From Chara braunii (taxonomy: Eukaryota; Streptophyta; Charophyceae; Charales; Characeae), in NCBI GenBank assembly GCA_003427395.1, contig BFEA01000594.1, positions 545,402 through 605,194 of the forward strand: a DNA stretch of 59,793 nt. The letters run 5' to 3'. The notes beneath the pieces were generated by a model that was not told where the DNA came from, ran no database searches, and was given only the letters and a program-made list of their open reading frames with translations. Positions 47,801 through 58,529 of the stretch are shown here, piece after piece. The position numbers and the translations under genes are program-made. How positions within the stretch are numbered: the stretch's first letter is position 1; each line of letters starts with the position of its first letter.

Positions 47801-47908
47801 AAACTGCCATGTTTCACAATTAACCATTTGCAAGGACAAGAAGAAAGACCACAGATGGGGGGTAGGGGGCGATGGACAAAGGCAAAGAGGTTTCGCCGTA
47901 CGTACCAT
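38803..47908 (-). CDS. RPL14: 60S ribosomal protein L14 (eL14), five exons
   Basis: eL14 is a component of the cytosolic large ribosomal subunit. CDS: complement of 38803-38859, 40197-40309, 42110-42239, 45917-46018 and 47906-47908. The joined frame is 134 aa plus stop, the usual plant length. Diagnostic stretches are [15 protein letters not shown] and [14 protein letters not shown] (the N-terminal KOW-type fold), [50 protein letters not shown] and the basic tail [13 protein letters not shown]. All junctions are GT-AG and phases agree (one codon, Glu, is split between exons 3 and 4). Introns are 1,887, 3,677, 1,800 and 1,337 bp, large for such a gene. No internal stop, so it looks functional. 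Exon 1 (ATG only) is the least certain part. Confidence 0.95.
38860..40196. repeat. RPL14 intron 4: hairpin and peptide-like repeats
   Basis: At 39,655-39,760 CCTCCGAATAGAAGGCACGG and CCGTATATCTTCTATTCGGG form the arms of a roughly 100-bp hairpin element. Related copies lie at 38,140-38,260, about 39,410-39,510 and, more distantly, in intron 3 near 41,660-41,750. A repeat encoding [17 protein letters not shown] lies at 39,823-39,873 (+), with a relative on the minus strand at about 39,907-39,955. Confidence 0.6.
40197..40309 (-). CDS. RPL14: RPL14 exon 4
   Basis: Two bases complete the split Glu codon, then 37 codons ([11 protein letters not shown] to TARMK). Acceptor TTTTTACGCAG, donor GTACGTAG. 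Confidence 0.95.
40310..42109. repeat. RPL14 intron 3: tandem duplications and a SINE scrap
   Basis: Two units of about 130 bp (about 40,990-41,105 and 41,107-41,240) each combine ACT(A/C)(C)TCTAAAC(C)TGATCTG-like sequence with a CT/CA microsatellite. A 144-bp duplication starts at 41,406 and 41,550 (GTGTTATCTGTCCAC). A SINE-related head (GCCTAGTTGGTAGACCGATG then AACTGTTGAAATTCAGAC) occupies 42,014-42,068, only about 40 bp from the exon 3 donor. Confidence 0.7.
42110..42239 (-). CDS. RPL14: RPL14 exon 3
   Basis: 43 codons plus one base. Acceptor CTCGATTCAG before GCACTAGTT, donor GTGAGT after GGGAG. Encodes ALVDAPD through EAFVKG. Confidence 0.95.
42240..45404. other. RPL14 intron 2, gene-free part
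   Basis: No conserved exon recognised. C/T-rich from 43,650 to 44,750 with CCCGCCAATCT three times (43,876; 43,900; 43,949). A diverged direct repeat (GTTCCGACCAGGTTCTGACC and GTTCCGACCAGATTATGACC) at about 45,045 and 45,177. Confidence 0.5.
45405..45800 (-). pseudogene. Three relic copies of RPL14 exon 2 inside intron 2
   Basis: Minus-strand translations give [17 protein letters not shown] (45,550-45,605), [18 protein letters not shown] (45,408-45,461) and [17 protein letters not shown] (45,713-45,772, * = stop). Each corresponds to [18 protein letters not shown] of exon 2. The copy at 45,713 is followed by an intact GTAAGG donor and the flanking sequence TTAAGTTTTCC, like the TTAGGTTTGGC beside the true exon. 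These are decayed tandem duplicates of the exon with its donor-side flank. Confidence 0.75.
45917..46018 (-). CDS. RPL14: RPL14 exon 2
   Basis: 34 codons in phase 0/0. Acceptor TTGACCTTTCAG precedes TCGTTCAGG, and donor GTAAGC follows AATCGG. Encodes the N-terminal beta-rich domain through DVVDQNR. Confidence 0.95.
46019..47905. other. RPL14 intron 1
   Basis: No exon recognised. Contains a repeat (46,880-46,990: CGTCTTCCCTCGAACACAAC, GTACATTCAGAATCAGGG-like) shared with 37,662-37,760, and a diverged direct repeat with CATTGACAAACCCTC at 47,358 and 47,549. Confidence 0.5.
47906..47908 (-). CDS. RPL14: RPL14 exon 1 coding part (ATG only)
   Basis: Minus-strand context is AGCAGCCAAAATG followed directly by donor GTACGTACGG. 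Exon 2 begins in phase 0 with TCG, giving Met-Ser-Phe-Arg-Arg, which parallels the Met-x-Phe-Arg/Lys-Arg start of the family. Start codons at the exon 1 boundary are common in ribosomal protein genes. A different non-coding arrangement of exon 1 cannot be excluded without a transcript. Confidence 0.75.
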
Positions 47909-48030
47909 TTTGGCTGCTCAGCGACCGACAGCGAAAGCGAAGAGCGATGAAGAAAAGCGCTAGCGGTGTGAGCAAGGACGGAGAAGGCTGAAAGAGAGGC
48001 GGGGAGAAGTTTTCCAACGCTATATCGAGA
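47909..48030 (-). promoter_or_regulatory. RPL14 5' UTR and core promoter region
   Basis: On the minus strand the sequence leading to the ATG is pyrimidine-rich (CCTCTCTTTCAGCCTTCTCC, later CTTTTCTTCATCGCTCTTCG), as usual for ribosomal protein genes. A weak TATA-like GATATAG lies at about 48,020. The transcription start is not determined. Confidence 0.5.
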
Positions 48031-48079
48031 TAGCCCTAGCCCTCCGTGCCTTCGTGACACGCCAGACAGTAAAACCCTG

Positions 48080-49010
48080 GACACACACCTCCGGAAGAGC
48101 CCGACATCGAAGCCGGCCCAAGACGCGCGCCCAATTCAGTCTGCCTGATGTCTTTTGTTGGGAACGGGTGCGTGAGGACAAAGGTAGCCCCTGCGTTTGG
48201 GACCCCATAGGCGTGGGGGACATCCCTGGAGCTTCAGCCGCGCGACTACTCCCGAGCCTATATTTCCCTACCTGAATTGGGGGGTAGGGCAGCCTCGGAC
48301 TTTCAACCACGCAACCCCAGGCACGTCTGACGCAACACAGCCTTGGTGATCCACAACACCGCCGCTGTTGAGCCTATGTTACCGAACCAAATTTACGGGA
48401 CCTGATTTGGGTTAGGGCAGCCTGGGAGTTCCACAGCCCGTGGGTTTGGGACCCCAGGCGCATCCGACGCAACACAGCCTTGGTGGGAAAAAACACAGCC
48501 TTGGAGTTCCATCGACCGCGGCCGAGCCTACGTTACCGAACCTGCTTTGGGGTAAGGAAGCCTTGTAGACCTGGCCTCGACCCTGTTCCCAGTAATGAAC
48601 AGATTACGAACTCCTGCAGGAAATAAATAAAAGAAAAAGGGGACAAGGTAGACCCTATTCCAAGTAATGTACAGATTACAAAATCTTGCAGGAAATAAAT
48701 AAAAGAAAAAAGGGGAAAACGTAAATCTTATTCCCAGTAATGTACAGATTACGAACTCCTGCAGGAAATAAATAAAATAAAAAAGGGGAAAAGGTAGCCA
48801 GTATCTGGGTTTGGGGCAACACAACGTCAGAGTTCAACCATGCAATTGTCCCGGAACGTGTGTTATCGGATCTGATTTAGGGTAGGGTAGCTGGGGAGTT
48901 CCACAACGCTTTTGATAACCAGCCTATACTATCATACTTGATTTGGGGTAAAGCACCCTGGGAGTTTCATTATATGGGTGACTACTCTCGAGTTTGTGTT
49001 TGACAAATTT
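48080..49010. repeat. Degenerate tandem repeats upstream of RPL14
   Basis: A unit with GAGCCTATRTTACCGAACC, TGATTTGGGGTAGGGCAGCC and TGGGAGTTCCAC recurs at about 48,255, 48,370, 48,530, 48,850 and 48,925 with variable spacing and decay. Frames across the block have no recognisable domain. Confidence 0.65.
48581..48798. repeat. Three tandem units of about 72 bp
   Basis: AGTAATGTACAGATTAC recurs at 48,591, 48,662 and 48,736 (periods 71 and 74). Each is followed by CTTGCAGGAAATAAATAAA-like sequence and AAAAGGGGAAAA. Confidence 0.9.
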
Positions 49011-49374
49011 TATTTCTCTTGGAGTTGTTCTATAACACAATTGCTTCAAAGCGTATTATGTCAAATTTGACGTTCGCCTGAACCAAAATATATTGGACAG
49101 CTTATGAAGTGTCACAAGCCTTATCATGCTTGTCATGATCAATGTCCACCAATAGAAACTGATGTGGTGATCTCATGACCAAGGTTAGGCTACATTGTTT
49201 ATATATGGTGAACCTCCGTTGTCGAGCGCACCAGCTCTCGTATTTTTCACAAATAGCGAAAGCCCTCCCGATCATGTCACGCATGAGTAAACGAAACAAA
49301 ACAACTTAAAGATGACTCGTACGTAATCCCACGAACCATCGAGACGGACGTGGTTGCATCATCCCTTCGGCGCT
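49011..49374. other. Gene-free stretch
   Basis: No gene recognised. Confidence 0.45.
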
Positions 49375-49586
49375 TTAGCCAGGTGCACCAAGCGTACTTT
49401 TTGTTGTCCCCTACGACATGATAGGTTCCCGCCGGGCACAACTTACCTTCCCTAAGGAGTTGTCACTACCCTTAGGGGTGTACCCCTACCGAGCTACTGA
49501 CCCACGTGTAAACGTTTTTAAATGCAATTGCAGAGGTAGGTCAACCGATGGTGTTTGCTCGTTCCTTTGTAGTATAGATACGTTGT
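49375..49586 (+). repeat. 210-bp repeat C, left copy
   Basis: Inversely repeated at 57,645-57,856. Shared blocks include GTCCCCTACGACA, CCTAAGGAGTTGTCAC, CTGACCC.CGTG, TTTTTAAATGCAAT and GCAGAGGTAGGTCA. CCTAAGG and CCTTAGG inside it form a small stem. Either a SINE-like element (a weak A box, TAGCCAGGTGCACC, at its start) or terminal repeats of a larger element. Confidence 0.75.
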
Positions 49587-50034
49587 TCGTGTGAATACTC
49601 TTACAACGGTATCCGCCCTGTTTTTTGCACGTAACAGAAAATGAGTTTTTATTTGAAATTTGTATGCACCGCGCGAGTCGTGACTATATTATTTTTTACC
49701 CTGATTAATTGTTTGACAGAAAGTTGAAAGTGCATAGGTGCGTATATTTAAGGCGCACATGATTTTTTTCTTATAGATGTTACAAAGTCGACATATTTGT
49801 CAGTCTACATTTTGTTTTTGATAAAACTAAGATTAAACGATCAATCTTTCAGTTGGTACGTCTGACGGCAACGTGTGCTCGCGTATAGAAGCGACATCCC
49901 TATAACCGGCGTCCAGTGGTCGTGGATTCGGGTGCACGGCAAGATATGGTTTTGAGGCGTTCTAGTACGTCAACGAACCGTGCAATATTCGCTTATATGG
50001 ATGTTCAAAGTGTTTTATATCAGCCTTGGGCATA
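49587..50034. other. Gene-free stretch
   Basis: No gene recognised. Confidence 0.45.
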
Positions 50035-50400
50035 ACACTATTGGTTATGACCTTGGGTTTTCACCACAGAGGTACGAGGATCGAGGTCAGCGATTAACAA
50101 GGAGGTGATGGAGCGATTCAAAGGAACCGAGGGGTTGAGGGTTCGGTGGGGCTATCACCCTTTGCTTCTGCTACCAGCCCCGGTAACGGGCCCGATTGAC
50201 AGGGGTGAAGAAGGTCATCGGCGGTCTCTTCCCCTCTTCATTCCTCCGTGTTCGTCGTATTTATTTATTTATAGTTTTATTTTTATTATTTGGTTTTGTT
50301 TATCGGAACACAGTAGCTCGTACCAACAGGTTCACCTTAGTTGGTACACCCATGAACTGTTGAAATACACATTTGAGTTTGAACTTCACCGGAAGCAGAC
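50035..50400 (+). repeat. Diverged block B plus SINE head
   Basis: 50,035-50,230 resembles block B of the large repeat (TATTGGTTATGACCTTGG, GGATCGAGGTCAGCG, GAGGGGTTGAGGGTTC) and ends in a T/A-rich tail. At 50,326-50,390 a SINE head follows (TTAGTTGGTACACCC, ATGAACTGTTGAAATACA, GAGTTTGAAC). Confidence 0.55.
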
Positions 50401-50591
50401 GAGTGATACACTCCACCTCTGAATTATTGAAGGTTAGTCAGAGCTTGACGAAGGTATCTTAACGTTGTTACTTACTGACTCAGTCCTTCATAACATTCGT
50501 TACAATGAGAACGATATTAGGATTTTGGAGGAGGAATGGTTTGTGGATCCCTCATACCGAGCGCCCGAGTCGAGTCTAGTTGCAAAAAGAT

Positions 50592-50621
50592 GCAGCCCAA
50601 CGGTAGTCGGGCTGCTTTTTT
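50592..50621 (+). terminator. Terminator-like hairpin, probably fortuitous
   Basis: GCAGCCCAAC and GTCGGGCTGC pair around GGTA with one mismatch, followed by six T. It looks like a bacterial or organellar intrinsic terminator, but no organelle gene is next to it. In nuclear DNA a function is unlikely. Confidence 0.3.
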
Positions 50622-52289
50622 ACTTCAACCTTGATTCGTGTGAGTGGGATGAGAGTGCGTACAAATTGGCGGAAAGATAGAAGGAGGGTGAGGACGTTTG
50701 AACCTTACCCACCATGCTCTCTGCTTGTTGATAGTCCTCATGGTCATCATCGTGGTCTTTATGAGCACGCGCTTGATTACCTTGTTTGACCATCAAAAGT
50801 CTTATGGTCTTTGATTCATGGTGATTGTCAGGGTAGTAGCAGTCACTCGGCATGAGGCCGGGTGGTCTCTGCCATCGTTGTGGGAACTAGTGCATATTTG
50901 TGGTCGGGACCTTCACTACTGGTGTTCAAAGCTAGTTTGTTGGTTTCGTTGGAAGATATGCCCGCGTTCACATACTTATGCTGGTGATGATCGCGCTATA
51001 GCTAGTCATCGACATCCTATTAGTGCAATTGCTAAGGCCAACACCTCACTATTGTTGATTACCAAGATTGGGTGGACTGCTACTACCAACTAAAATCAGA
51101 GGCTGCATCGCTCGGTTGCTGATGGTGAAAGGCGGATGTTTCGGGGGACTATAACTGATGACGCAAGACAATGCTGCTGATCCCTGCGTTATGACCACAA
51201 TCTTTTATGATTAGCAGCTAGTAGGTCGTGACTATCGTGCCTTAGTTATGATTACTATACCTTCTGTTGCCTTATTGCTGCTCAACTGCTGAGATTTTCA
51301 CTAAGTGATTGATCTATCTTCTCTACTACTATTTAGAGTGCACCTGCTGCTAGATGTCTCATGTGAAGTTCTTGTTAGGTCTGAGTGCACAATGTTTCGT
51401 CATATTTGGTTGTACTCATGGAGTGCCTTTGCAAGGTTCTGCGTCGTGTATCATCGTGCGAGGCGTTGTGCATGTTGTGCTTTTGCTAAGAATTGTTGTG
51501 CGACACTGCAATATCTGTGTTTGTTGGACACGAGTGTTCTGCGCATGGGGGTTGTTGAATTTGTTGCGTCTCACTTGCATTTTGAATAAAGCACATAGGG
51601 CGTGTTCTATTCAAACACAACCTTTATAGTCTGCATAACTACAATTTAGTTAAGGGTGAGGCACTAAGGTGGATAAGTGATAATGCTCTTGAAACGGGTC
51701 GCTGCTGCGGTTCGAAGGACCGTCAAGGTGCAATTGCTCTGCGTCTCGACTTTTATTCGACCATTTTTACTGTATTTATTGACCACCATTGAGGGGCCTT
51801 CAGGGGATTCAAGGTTTGAAGGCACTCTCATGTAAGTCTGAGTGCACCTCCCTTGTATCTAGGATACTTTATGATTTTTTTTCTACCCATTTTACTCTTT
51901 GTCTAGTTTATTGGTTCAAAGAGATAGGCGGAAGGTGCCCGTATCCCACTCCAAGGTCTTTGTGGGAGGTTTGCCCCATTGATTGCGGGAGCTATGCCAG
52001 AATCTATGCGAGGTTATGGAGAAAGAGAACTGTCAGGTATAACTTCCTTTTGCCCTTTGTGAACCCACTATACCCTTAACCTTTACATCTCTCTAGTTTG
52101 TCTTCGACATATCATATGCATGTGTTCCTTTATGATTTTTTAATTTTTTTTTAAGAACTTAATTAGGTTAATTAAAATGAATGCATATGTAAATTCATTT
52201 TTTTTTTTTTATTATTGAAATCAGACTAAGGGATGAATTCGGGGAAGGTGAGAGGGAGATGGTTTTGCATGCGTTTGACCGGGTCAATC
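50622..52289. other. Gene-free stretch
   Basis: No gene recognised despite several frames of 70-110 codons. None shows a known motif or plausible splice continuity. Confidence 0.45.
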
Positions 52290-52464
52290 AAAGGTTGAAC
52301 ATTGTTTTTAGGTTGAATGACCCTGTGTTATTTTCTTGCTTGTTTTTTGAAGGATCAGACATTGTTTCTAAGCTGAATAATTTGGTTAATGTGTTTATTT
52401 TTACGATTTTTTTTGTCCGACTTTTGAGGCCAAGCATTGTTTATAAGCTAAATGGCTTGGTCTA

Positions 52465-52545
<81 letters not shown>

Positions 52546-53085
52546 TTGGATTGAATGGTCTAACTTAATGCTTTTGTGTAACTTGGGATAAACTAAACAT
52601 TGTTTCTAAGTTGAATCGTTCAGTCTCTTATTTTATTTTGAGATAGAGTTTTGGTAAATGACTAAAAACAATTTATAGGTTGAATGATATAACTCGAAAT
52701 CACACACTAAGTGCAGACTTAGTATAATTGGAAATACATTATCTATATTTGCATGTGAGCATATAATTGAACATTCTTTTTAAGCAGAATGGTTCAACTT
52801 AAGCCATATCACTAAGAAGAGAAATAAAATTAAAAGTATAATTGGAAATAAATTAGGCAAGTTGATCATTATTTTTAAGTTGAATAGCTCAGTCTCTTGC
52901 CCGTATTTTGAAGATAACTTAGCGAATTATTAAATCTTGAATATTTAAACAGCTCAAGGCGACTAAGCAAGGTTTTTAAGTTGAATAATTTATCAACATG
53001 CCCTAAGAAAAAATTGTGCAGCATGTTCGTGTAAAATCTACGACATGCTAGACATTGCTTATAAGATGATCAGTCTAACGTCATG
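52290..53085. repeat. Degenerate satellite (about nine units)
   Basis: The word CATTGTTTCTAAGTTGAATGGTTCAGTCT, shown here as two shorter parts (CATTGTTTCTAAGTTGAAT and GGTTCAGTCT), recurs in decayed form at about 52,300, 52,360, 52,435, 52,598, 52,667, 52,771, 52,867, 52,970 and 53,053, spaced 60-105 bp. The region is AT-rich and non-coding. Confidence 0.7.
52467..52542. repeat. 76-nt poly(T) tract
   Basis: Uninterrupted T residues within the degenerate satellite. Length is liable to assembly error. Confidence 0.95.
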
Positions 53086-54352
53086 TTGTATGTAAGATGG
53101 GTAAAATGATAATCATCTTGAGGATCAATAAACTAACTTATGTAGTAACAACTTTGGATTTTTTATAAGAGTACTTACCCATTGTGGCATTGAGTTGCAT
53201 ATGATTGAGTGAGAGTTCTACTTAATCTAAGTATCAAGTTTGATAAGTAGTTGTTTTAAATGTTTGTCATGTGTTGAAGCTATAGGAGTTAGTTCAATTT
53301 TTATATTTTTTTAGTTAAGTTTATTTATCATACTTGACTTTGTATAAATATTCGGAAGACACTTTTGCTAAGGAAAACATCGCCAAAATTTATGCATATC
53401 TAAGGAGTTAGTAAAATTTTGTATTTATAAAATTTTAAGTTTTATATCTGGCTTCGTAAAAACTTGAGAAACATACTTTTATCCAGTCGAGTATAAATGA
53501 TGAAAATGTACCTTACCTAAAGAGAGTGCTACAAAATTTTTCTTCGTTTTGAGGAGTTTGATTATATTTTGATAGAAACAATATTGGCGATCCACCCTGT
53601 ATACTGTATAGGGGAGATGCTGCCAAAATTTTACTTCTTTTTTTAACACTTATTCAGAGGTCAATTTAGATTTAGTTATTGAGAGAAACTAAGTGGGATG
53701 TAATATAGTGACTTATTATTCATACACTTAAAATATTAATATTGGGATTTGACTTGTGTTATGTTACATGTTCTTCTTTGATCATTCCGATTCAAAATCC
53801 GACAAGTTTGAGCCCGATCCTGCGAGGATTGTCTTCTGTTATCTTTTGATAGCAGGTTAGTTGTCGATTCATCGATTTACGATTCAATTTAAACTCATCC
53901 ACTCGGCTTAACCTAAACCCATGTTGGTTTCATTGTTTATTTGAATTTTTACTCGAATTTGTACTAAATGATTATTTAAAAAGAATTGAGTGTTTTATTT
54001 TAGAAGGCTGGCCAAAGGTTGAGACTTGTGTGGATAAGGTAAGGGGTATGAGAGCAAGGAGTGGTTAAAGTTACCCTAGTGTAGCGGGTGTTTTGCCGAT
54101 GTTGAATTTTTAATATGATTGTAAATGTGTTTGCGAGTTGAAGTCCAAATTTAACTTTGTCGGCAATCATGTGTATATTTTGAAGGGAGTTAGATTCTTG
54201 ATTGTGAACGTGATGAACTCGTGTCCTACACTCAACTATACTGATATTTTATGCATTTGCGCAGTCTACCATGACCTTGCGAAATGATTAAATAGATTTG
54301 TATTTAGAGAAAATGAAGATCCCTTTTATGTTTTGCTTCTTATAATTTTTAT
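53086..54352. other. AT-rich gene-free stretch
   Basis: No gene recognised. Confidence 0.5.
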
Positions 54353-56035
54353 AGTTGGAAGTTGTCGTAGCAAACACCCTTATAAAGGTATTTGCCGTCC
54401 TTTTTAAAGGTCGCACTGGGAGCGTCCTTGATCAACATAAACACGCCGATAGTGCAAATCCCGTCCGGGCGCTTACCTCGGGAACCTCGCTACTAGCGAA
54501 AGTCCGAGCTAAATTCAAACAAATTGGAGAGCGTGTGAGGCACGCCTTATTGCGTTGCACTGTGAGGTGGTCATTTAGTCATCAGCAGTACCAAGACGAC
54601 GGGAGGTGTCAAAGGCAATAGGGTCTGGTTACCTTCACTATAGTTTTCAATTCGGTTATATTTTTCTTTTATTTTATAAAAACTAAACTCACTCCACGAA
54701 CCTGCTTAGCCTCTAGTGGGACACGTCACAAACAGGATAAAAACTTTATCTTATGCACACGCGGGAGGTTTATGTTGGACGACACATCGAAAGACGCGAT
54801 GTTGGCAAACCTGGTATGGGGGAAAGTCGAAAGTTTGGTAAAATATGTCGAGCATCAGTCGACGAGGATACCAGATAGCTACGATCCCAGGCGCGAACAA
54901 CGTCTTGGCATTTTCTGACGGCCAGGAGGTTGACCGGCAGGCCGAGGCAAAGGCCTGGTTTGTGCACATAGGACAAATCACAATCCCACGATTATTCATA
55001 TACGGGTTCCCGCCTATGTAGTTCAGATTTGGGCTTCGCCTTATTGGTTACGATACTGGACTTTCAGGCGACAAGTCTTGGGTTCGAGGTCAACAAGTTG
55101 CGATGGAGCAGAGGAGCGCGACCAACAGAGACTGAGGGGTCGAGGGTCTTAAGAGACTGTCCCCCTTGGTTTTGCCAAACGGAGCCAAGCGCCTCTACAA
55201 TTCTACTATAATTTTTATTATTCTCGATTTTTTTCATTTGTTGACCAAACTGAAAAACTAGCTTTGGGACCTACAACAAAAGAGTACAGCGAGGGCGATG
55301 AAAGCAACTTTCAGAAGAGAGTTGAAGAGTGCTAGGAAAGTTATCAAGTAAGAAGTGGGCGTAGGAGAGTTGTGTATCCACATTTTGGCAAAGGTAGACG
55401 ACGACTGCATCGCCACCATCTTGACTGGACATGGGGCGCCTGCCATCATTGCACCATGGGTGAACGTCTAGAACCTTGAGCACACGTCTGTTTTGGCAGG
55501 GTCGTTTGGGTTTTTCTGCACGTTCGGGATGCTAAAGTTTCTCTATCCCACCCATCTTGAAAATCAGACCGATGGGGTCAATGTGCATGAGAGTCGATGG
55601 GTGCATAGCCCACAAGGCAGAAGAAACCTGAGTGGCAGGGACTTCCTACAGACTGCAGATGCACCATCTGCCAACCGCGATCTGCTAAGGGAGGCTTGTG
55701 TGAGAGCATGCCGTTGTGGTCTGAAAAATTGTGAACTGTGTCTGGGCAAGGCACGGGCAGAGGGAACTCTGGTGGGGGCACTCTGCGGGCGCACCATCCG
55801 CCAATCACGATTGTTGTGAAGAGGTTTGAGTGTGAACAGGCCTATGGGAGCAACACCATGACCTAGCTCAACTGGTACACCCGTGAACTGTTGAAAATAG
55901 GCTTGTGGGACCAGCGCCATGATTATGACCTTTGATCGCAGGTCCGAATCAAGGGCTCATAACAACTACGTTTTTTGGCTGTGGGCAAAGCAGCTGCCCA
56001 CAACCTTCAGTGGCTATTATGAGCAGACAGGGTAA
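54353..56035 (+). repeat. Large dispersed element, copy 2
   Basis: Plus-strand counterpart of 8,390-10,300. Block D (54,353-54,690) begins GTCGTAGCAAACACCC. The linker carries TTATGTTGGACGACACAT. Block B (about 55,030-55,250) has TTGGTTACGATACTGGAC, GGGTTCGAGGTC and CCCCCTTGGTTTTGCC. Block A (55,490-56,035) has TAGCCCACAA, AACCTGAGTGGC, one complete and one partial 61-bp-type head (55,861: CTAGCTCAACTGGTACACCC) and a B box (GGTCCGAATC, 55,945). Its last 80 bp (CAACTACGTTTTTTGGC, GGGCAAAGCAGCTGCCCAC) recur inverted at 58.5 kb. Confidence 0.8.
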
Positions 56036-57644
56036 TTGGAGACTGTGTGGACTTGCGATTGGTTGGGGAGATAAATTTTTGGTGAAGTGCAGTTGGGACT
56101 GTGTTGGGACATTTGAGACAAGTCTGAGCAGAGATCAGTTTGGGACATTGGAATCACGTGAAAACTCATTCGTGGGAACACCCTCCTAGAGGGCTATCTC
56201 GCTTGAGTTTTTTGTGGTCCAACCTCTGTTCTTTTGAAAAGTTGAGAGAGGACGTGGACCGTGATTCAAGAGAGAGACCACAACTCGTGGAGTTGTGAGC
56301 CACATATTTTCATATTCTACGATGTAATTTTTCTTTTGATTGGAATATTACCCTGCTTTCTTGAGTGAGCCGGATCAAACTTCACTCAAGGTCAGTCAGT
56401 TGTGTGAACCCACACTTTGCTTGACCCTGTTGTTTTGAATGTTCGAAAGAAAAGGTAGAGAGGAAAGTCATGCGAGTCATGCATGTGAATGGAAAGGTAT
56501 GACTTGAGTTTGGGATGGTACTGTTTTCTTTTGAACTTGTTCTCTTTGTATGTTGTGCAGGTAAGTAGAAAATATTTGCAAATGAGTTTGATTATGCCTA
56601 TTTGAGAAAATAGAAAAATATTATTTTCTTCGTACTTCTTACCTGCCTGCATGTCAAAAGTCAATTTGTTGTTTTGAAAAAGATTAATTTAGTGAGTGCC
56701 ATAAAATGAATTCGATTCAAATAAAGTAGATAAGGTCAAATGGGCTTAGCCTTTTCTTAAGAATTAACCTTTTCTATCCTGAATGACCTTATCTACCTGC
56801 ACCTATCCAAATGATTCTCATTCTCTATCTCCTTCGATTCTTTTCGTCAAAGTTACCCTGAACTTAGGAGAAATGAAAATAATTGAGAGCTACTTGCAGT
56901 TGACACATCCTTTATCTCCATGAAGCATCTGGGGCGGGAGTTCATTGCTTTAGGAGTCGGCCCTGTTATTGACCAAGAGTGTACCGTTCTATGGAGGGGT
57001 ACTCTGCCGATTCGGTGGAGACGGTTCGACTTCTGAGATCCGAGCTTTGAGCTCGGGCGAGGAGGTGGAGTATCCCAGACCACTTCCTAGAGGGAGAGGC
57101 ATGAAACCCTTTAAGCAATGCACCTGATTAAGAATCATCCGCAAAACAACTTGTCATCCAAAAAGATTGGGAATGTATGAAGACAAGTGTGCGTGTCTAA
57201 TCTTAGGTCAGTGGTAGGCTATAATGAATGACTTTGACAGCGCGTCTCATCAAGTCAAAGCTTAAGCATCCGATTACCTTGTTGGTTGCATGAATGCTAC
57301 GATCGGTAGTCAACTCCTTGTTGGCGGTTGTATGATTGTTTCGTGAAATTCGACCTGGGTTGGCCGGATTATATTTTAATCTTGTGTTATTCAATGTATC
57401 ATATGATGATCTGAATTCTTTTAGTTATCATTTCAGATTGGATATATGTTACTATCGACTACGCTCGATTCCTTATGATGTAAATATATGCGGGTGTTAT
57501 AACTTTCTTTTGACTAGTGTTTAAAGGGACAAGGGAGTTTCACGCTTGGTTGAGACCGTCCTTGCCGACTGACGTGTGCTCCGTATCTAGGAGATCAGCG
57601 TCCTAGGAACGAACGACGTTCGAGTCCGCTTGACGTTAACCAAG
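56036..57644. other. Gene-free stretch
   Basis: No gene recognised on either strand. Frames at 56,392-56,664 and 56,853-57,083 have no recognisable domain. Confidence 0.45.
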
Positions 57645-57856
57645 CACATCTATACGACAACGAACGAGCAAATACCCTCGGCTGACCTACCTCTGCGATT
57701 GCATTTAAAAACTTTCGCACGCGGGTCAGTAGCTTGGTAGGGATACGCCCCTAAGGGTGGTGACAACTCCTTAGGAAAGGAAAGATCATGCCCCACGGGA
57801 ACCTATCCTGTCGTAGGGGACCACGGGATGTATAGCTGGCGCACTCGGCTAGAGCA
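57645..57856 (-). repeat. 210-bp repeat C, right copy
   Basis: Minus-strand copy of 49,375-49,586, colinear over its length with perhaps 75-80 percent identity by eye. The outer edges of the two copies correspond. Confidence 0.75.
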
Positions 57857-58529
57857 GAAGAGGGACGACCCGATCACGCCCGTCTCGGCGGTTCGCAAAA
57901 TTATTTTGCGTCGTTTCCAAGTTGTCTCTCATTTTTTTGTTTAACTCTTGCATGACATGGCTGGGAGGGTTCTTGCCTTTTGCGAAAAAGGTGGGAGCCG
58001 ATGCGCTCGACAAGTGACGTTGTTGCCGGGGAACGGGCATTAGTTCCCCTTAAAAAAAAAAGTTGCCGAGTTAAAATTTCGACAGCATAAATCCACTAGA
58101 TACACTACCGTTGTGGCGCCGCTGATCAAGCAACACCTCCCCACATTCACATTAAAAAAAACACCAGCGCCACACTGCAAATCCGACAACACCTTCCCTT
58201 AGGAAGGTCTTGACGCCACGGCGGCAGTCCGGCAACACAACCCCACTAAAAGAGGTGCTACTTGCCACACCGTCTAGACCTTGACACAACCTTACCGCCG
58301 CAGCACCAGCACAAGGGTGGGGCAGAGAGCCTCCAGGCCTTGGCTATGGTTGCCCTGGCCTATCCTCCCCTTGCAGCGTCTCCCCTCATCCTGCAGACCT
58401 CCAACTCTCCACCAACAACACCTCCAACCTTACCGCCCCACAGTAACAGCCAGCCAACATTTACTCAAGTGAATCGCCCAGCAGCACTGCCACAAGTGTG
58501 AAGCTGCTGGGTGGAGTGCTGACTTTAAT
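57857..58529. other. Gene-free stretch
   Basis: No gene recognised. Pro/Thr/Ser-rich frames at 58,262-58,501 reflect C-rich composition. Confidence 0.45.

Noticed and set aside
50592-50621. Hairpin followed by T6 as a rho-independent terminator of an organelle gene
   Set aside because: No organellar coding sequence is adjacent and the locus is surrounded by nuclear dispersed repeats. Kept only as a low-confidence structural note.
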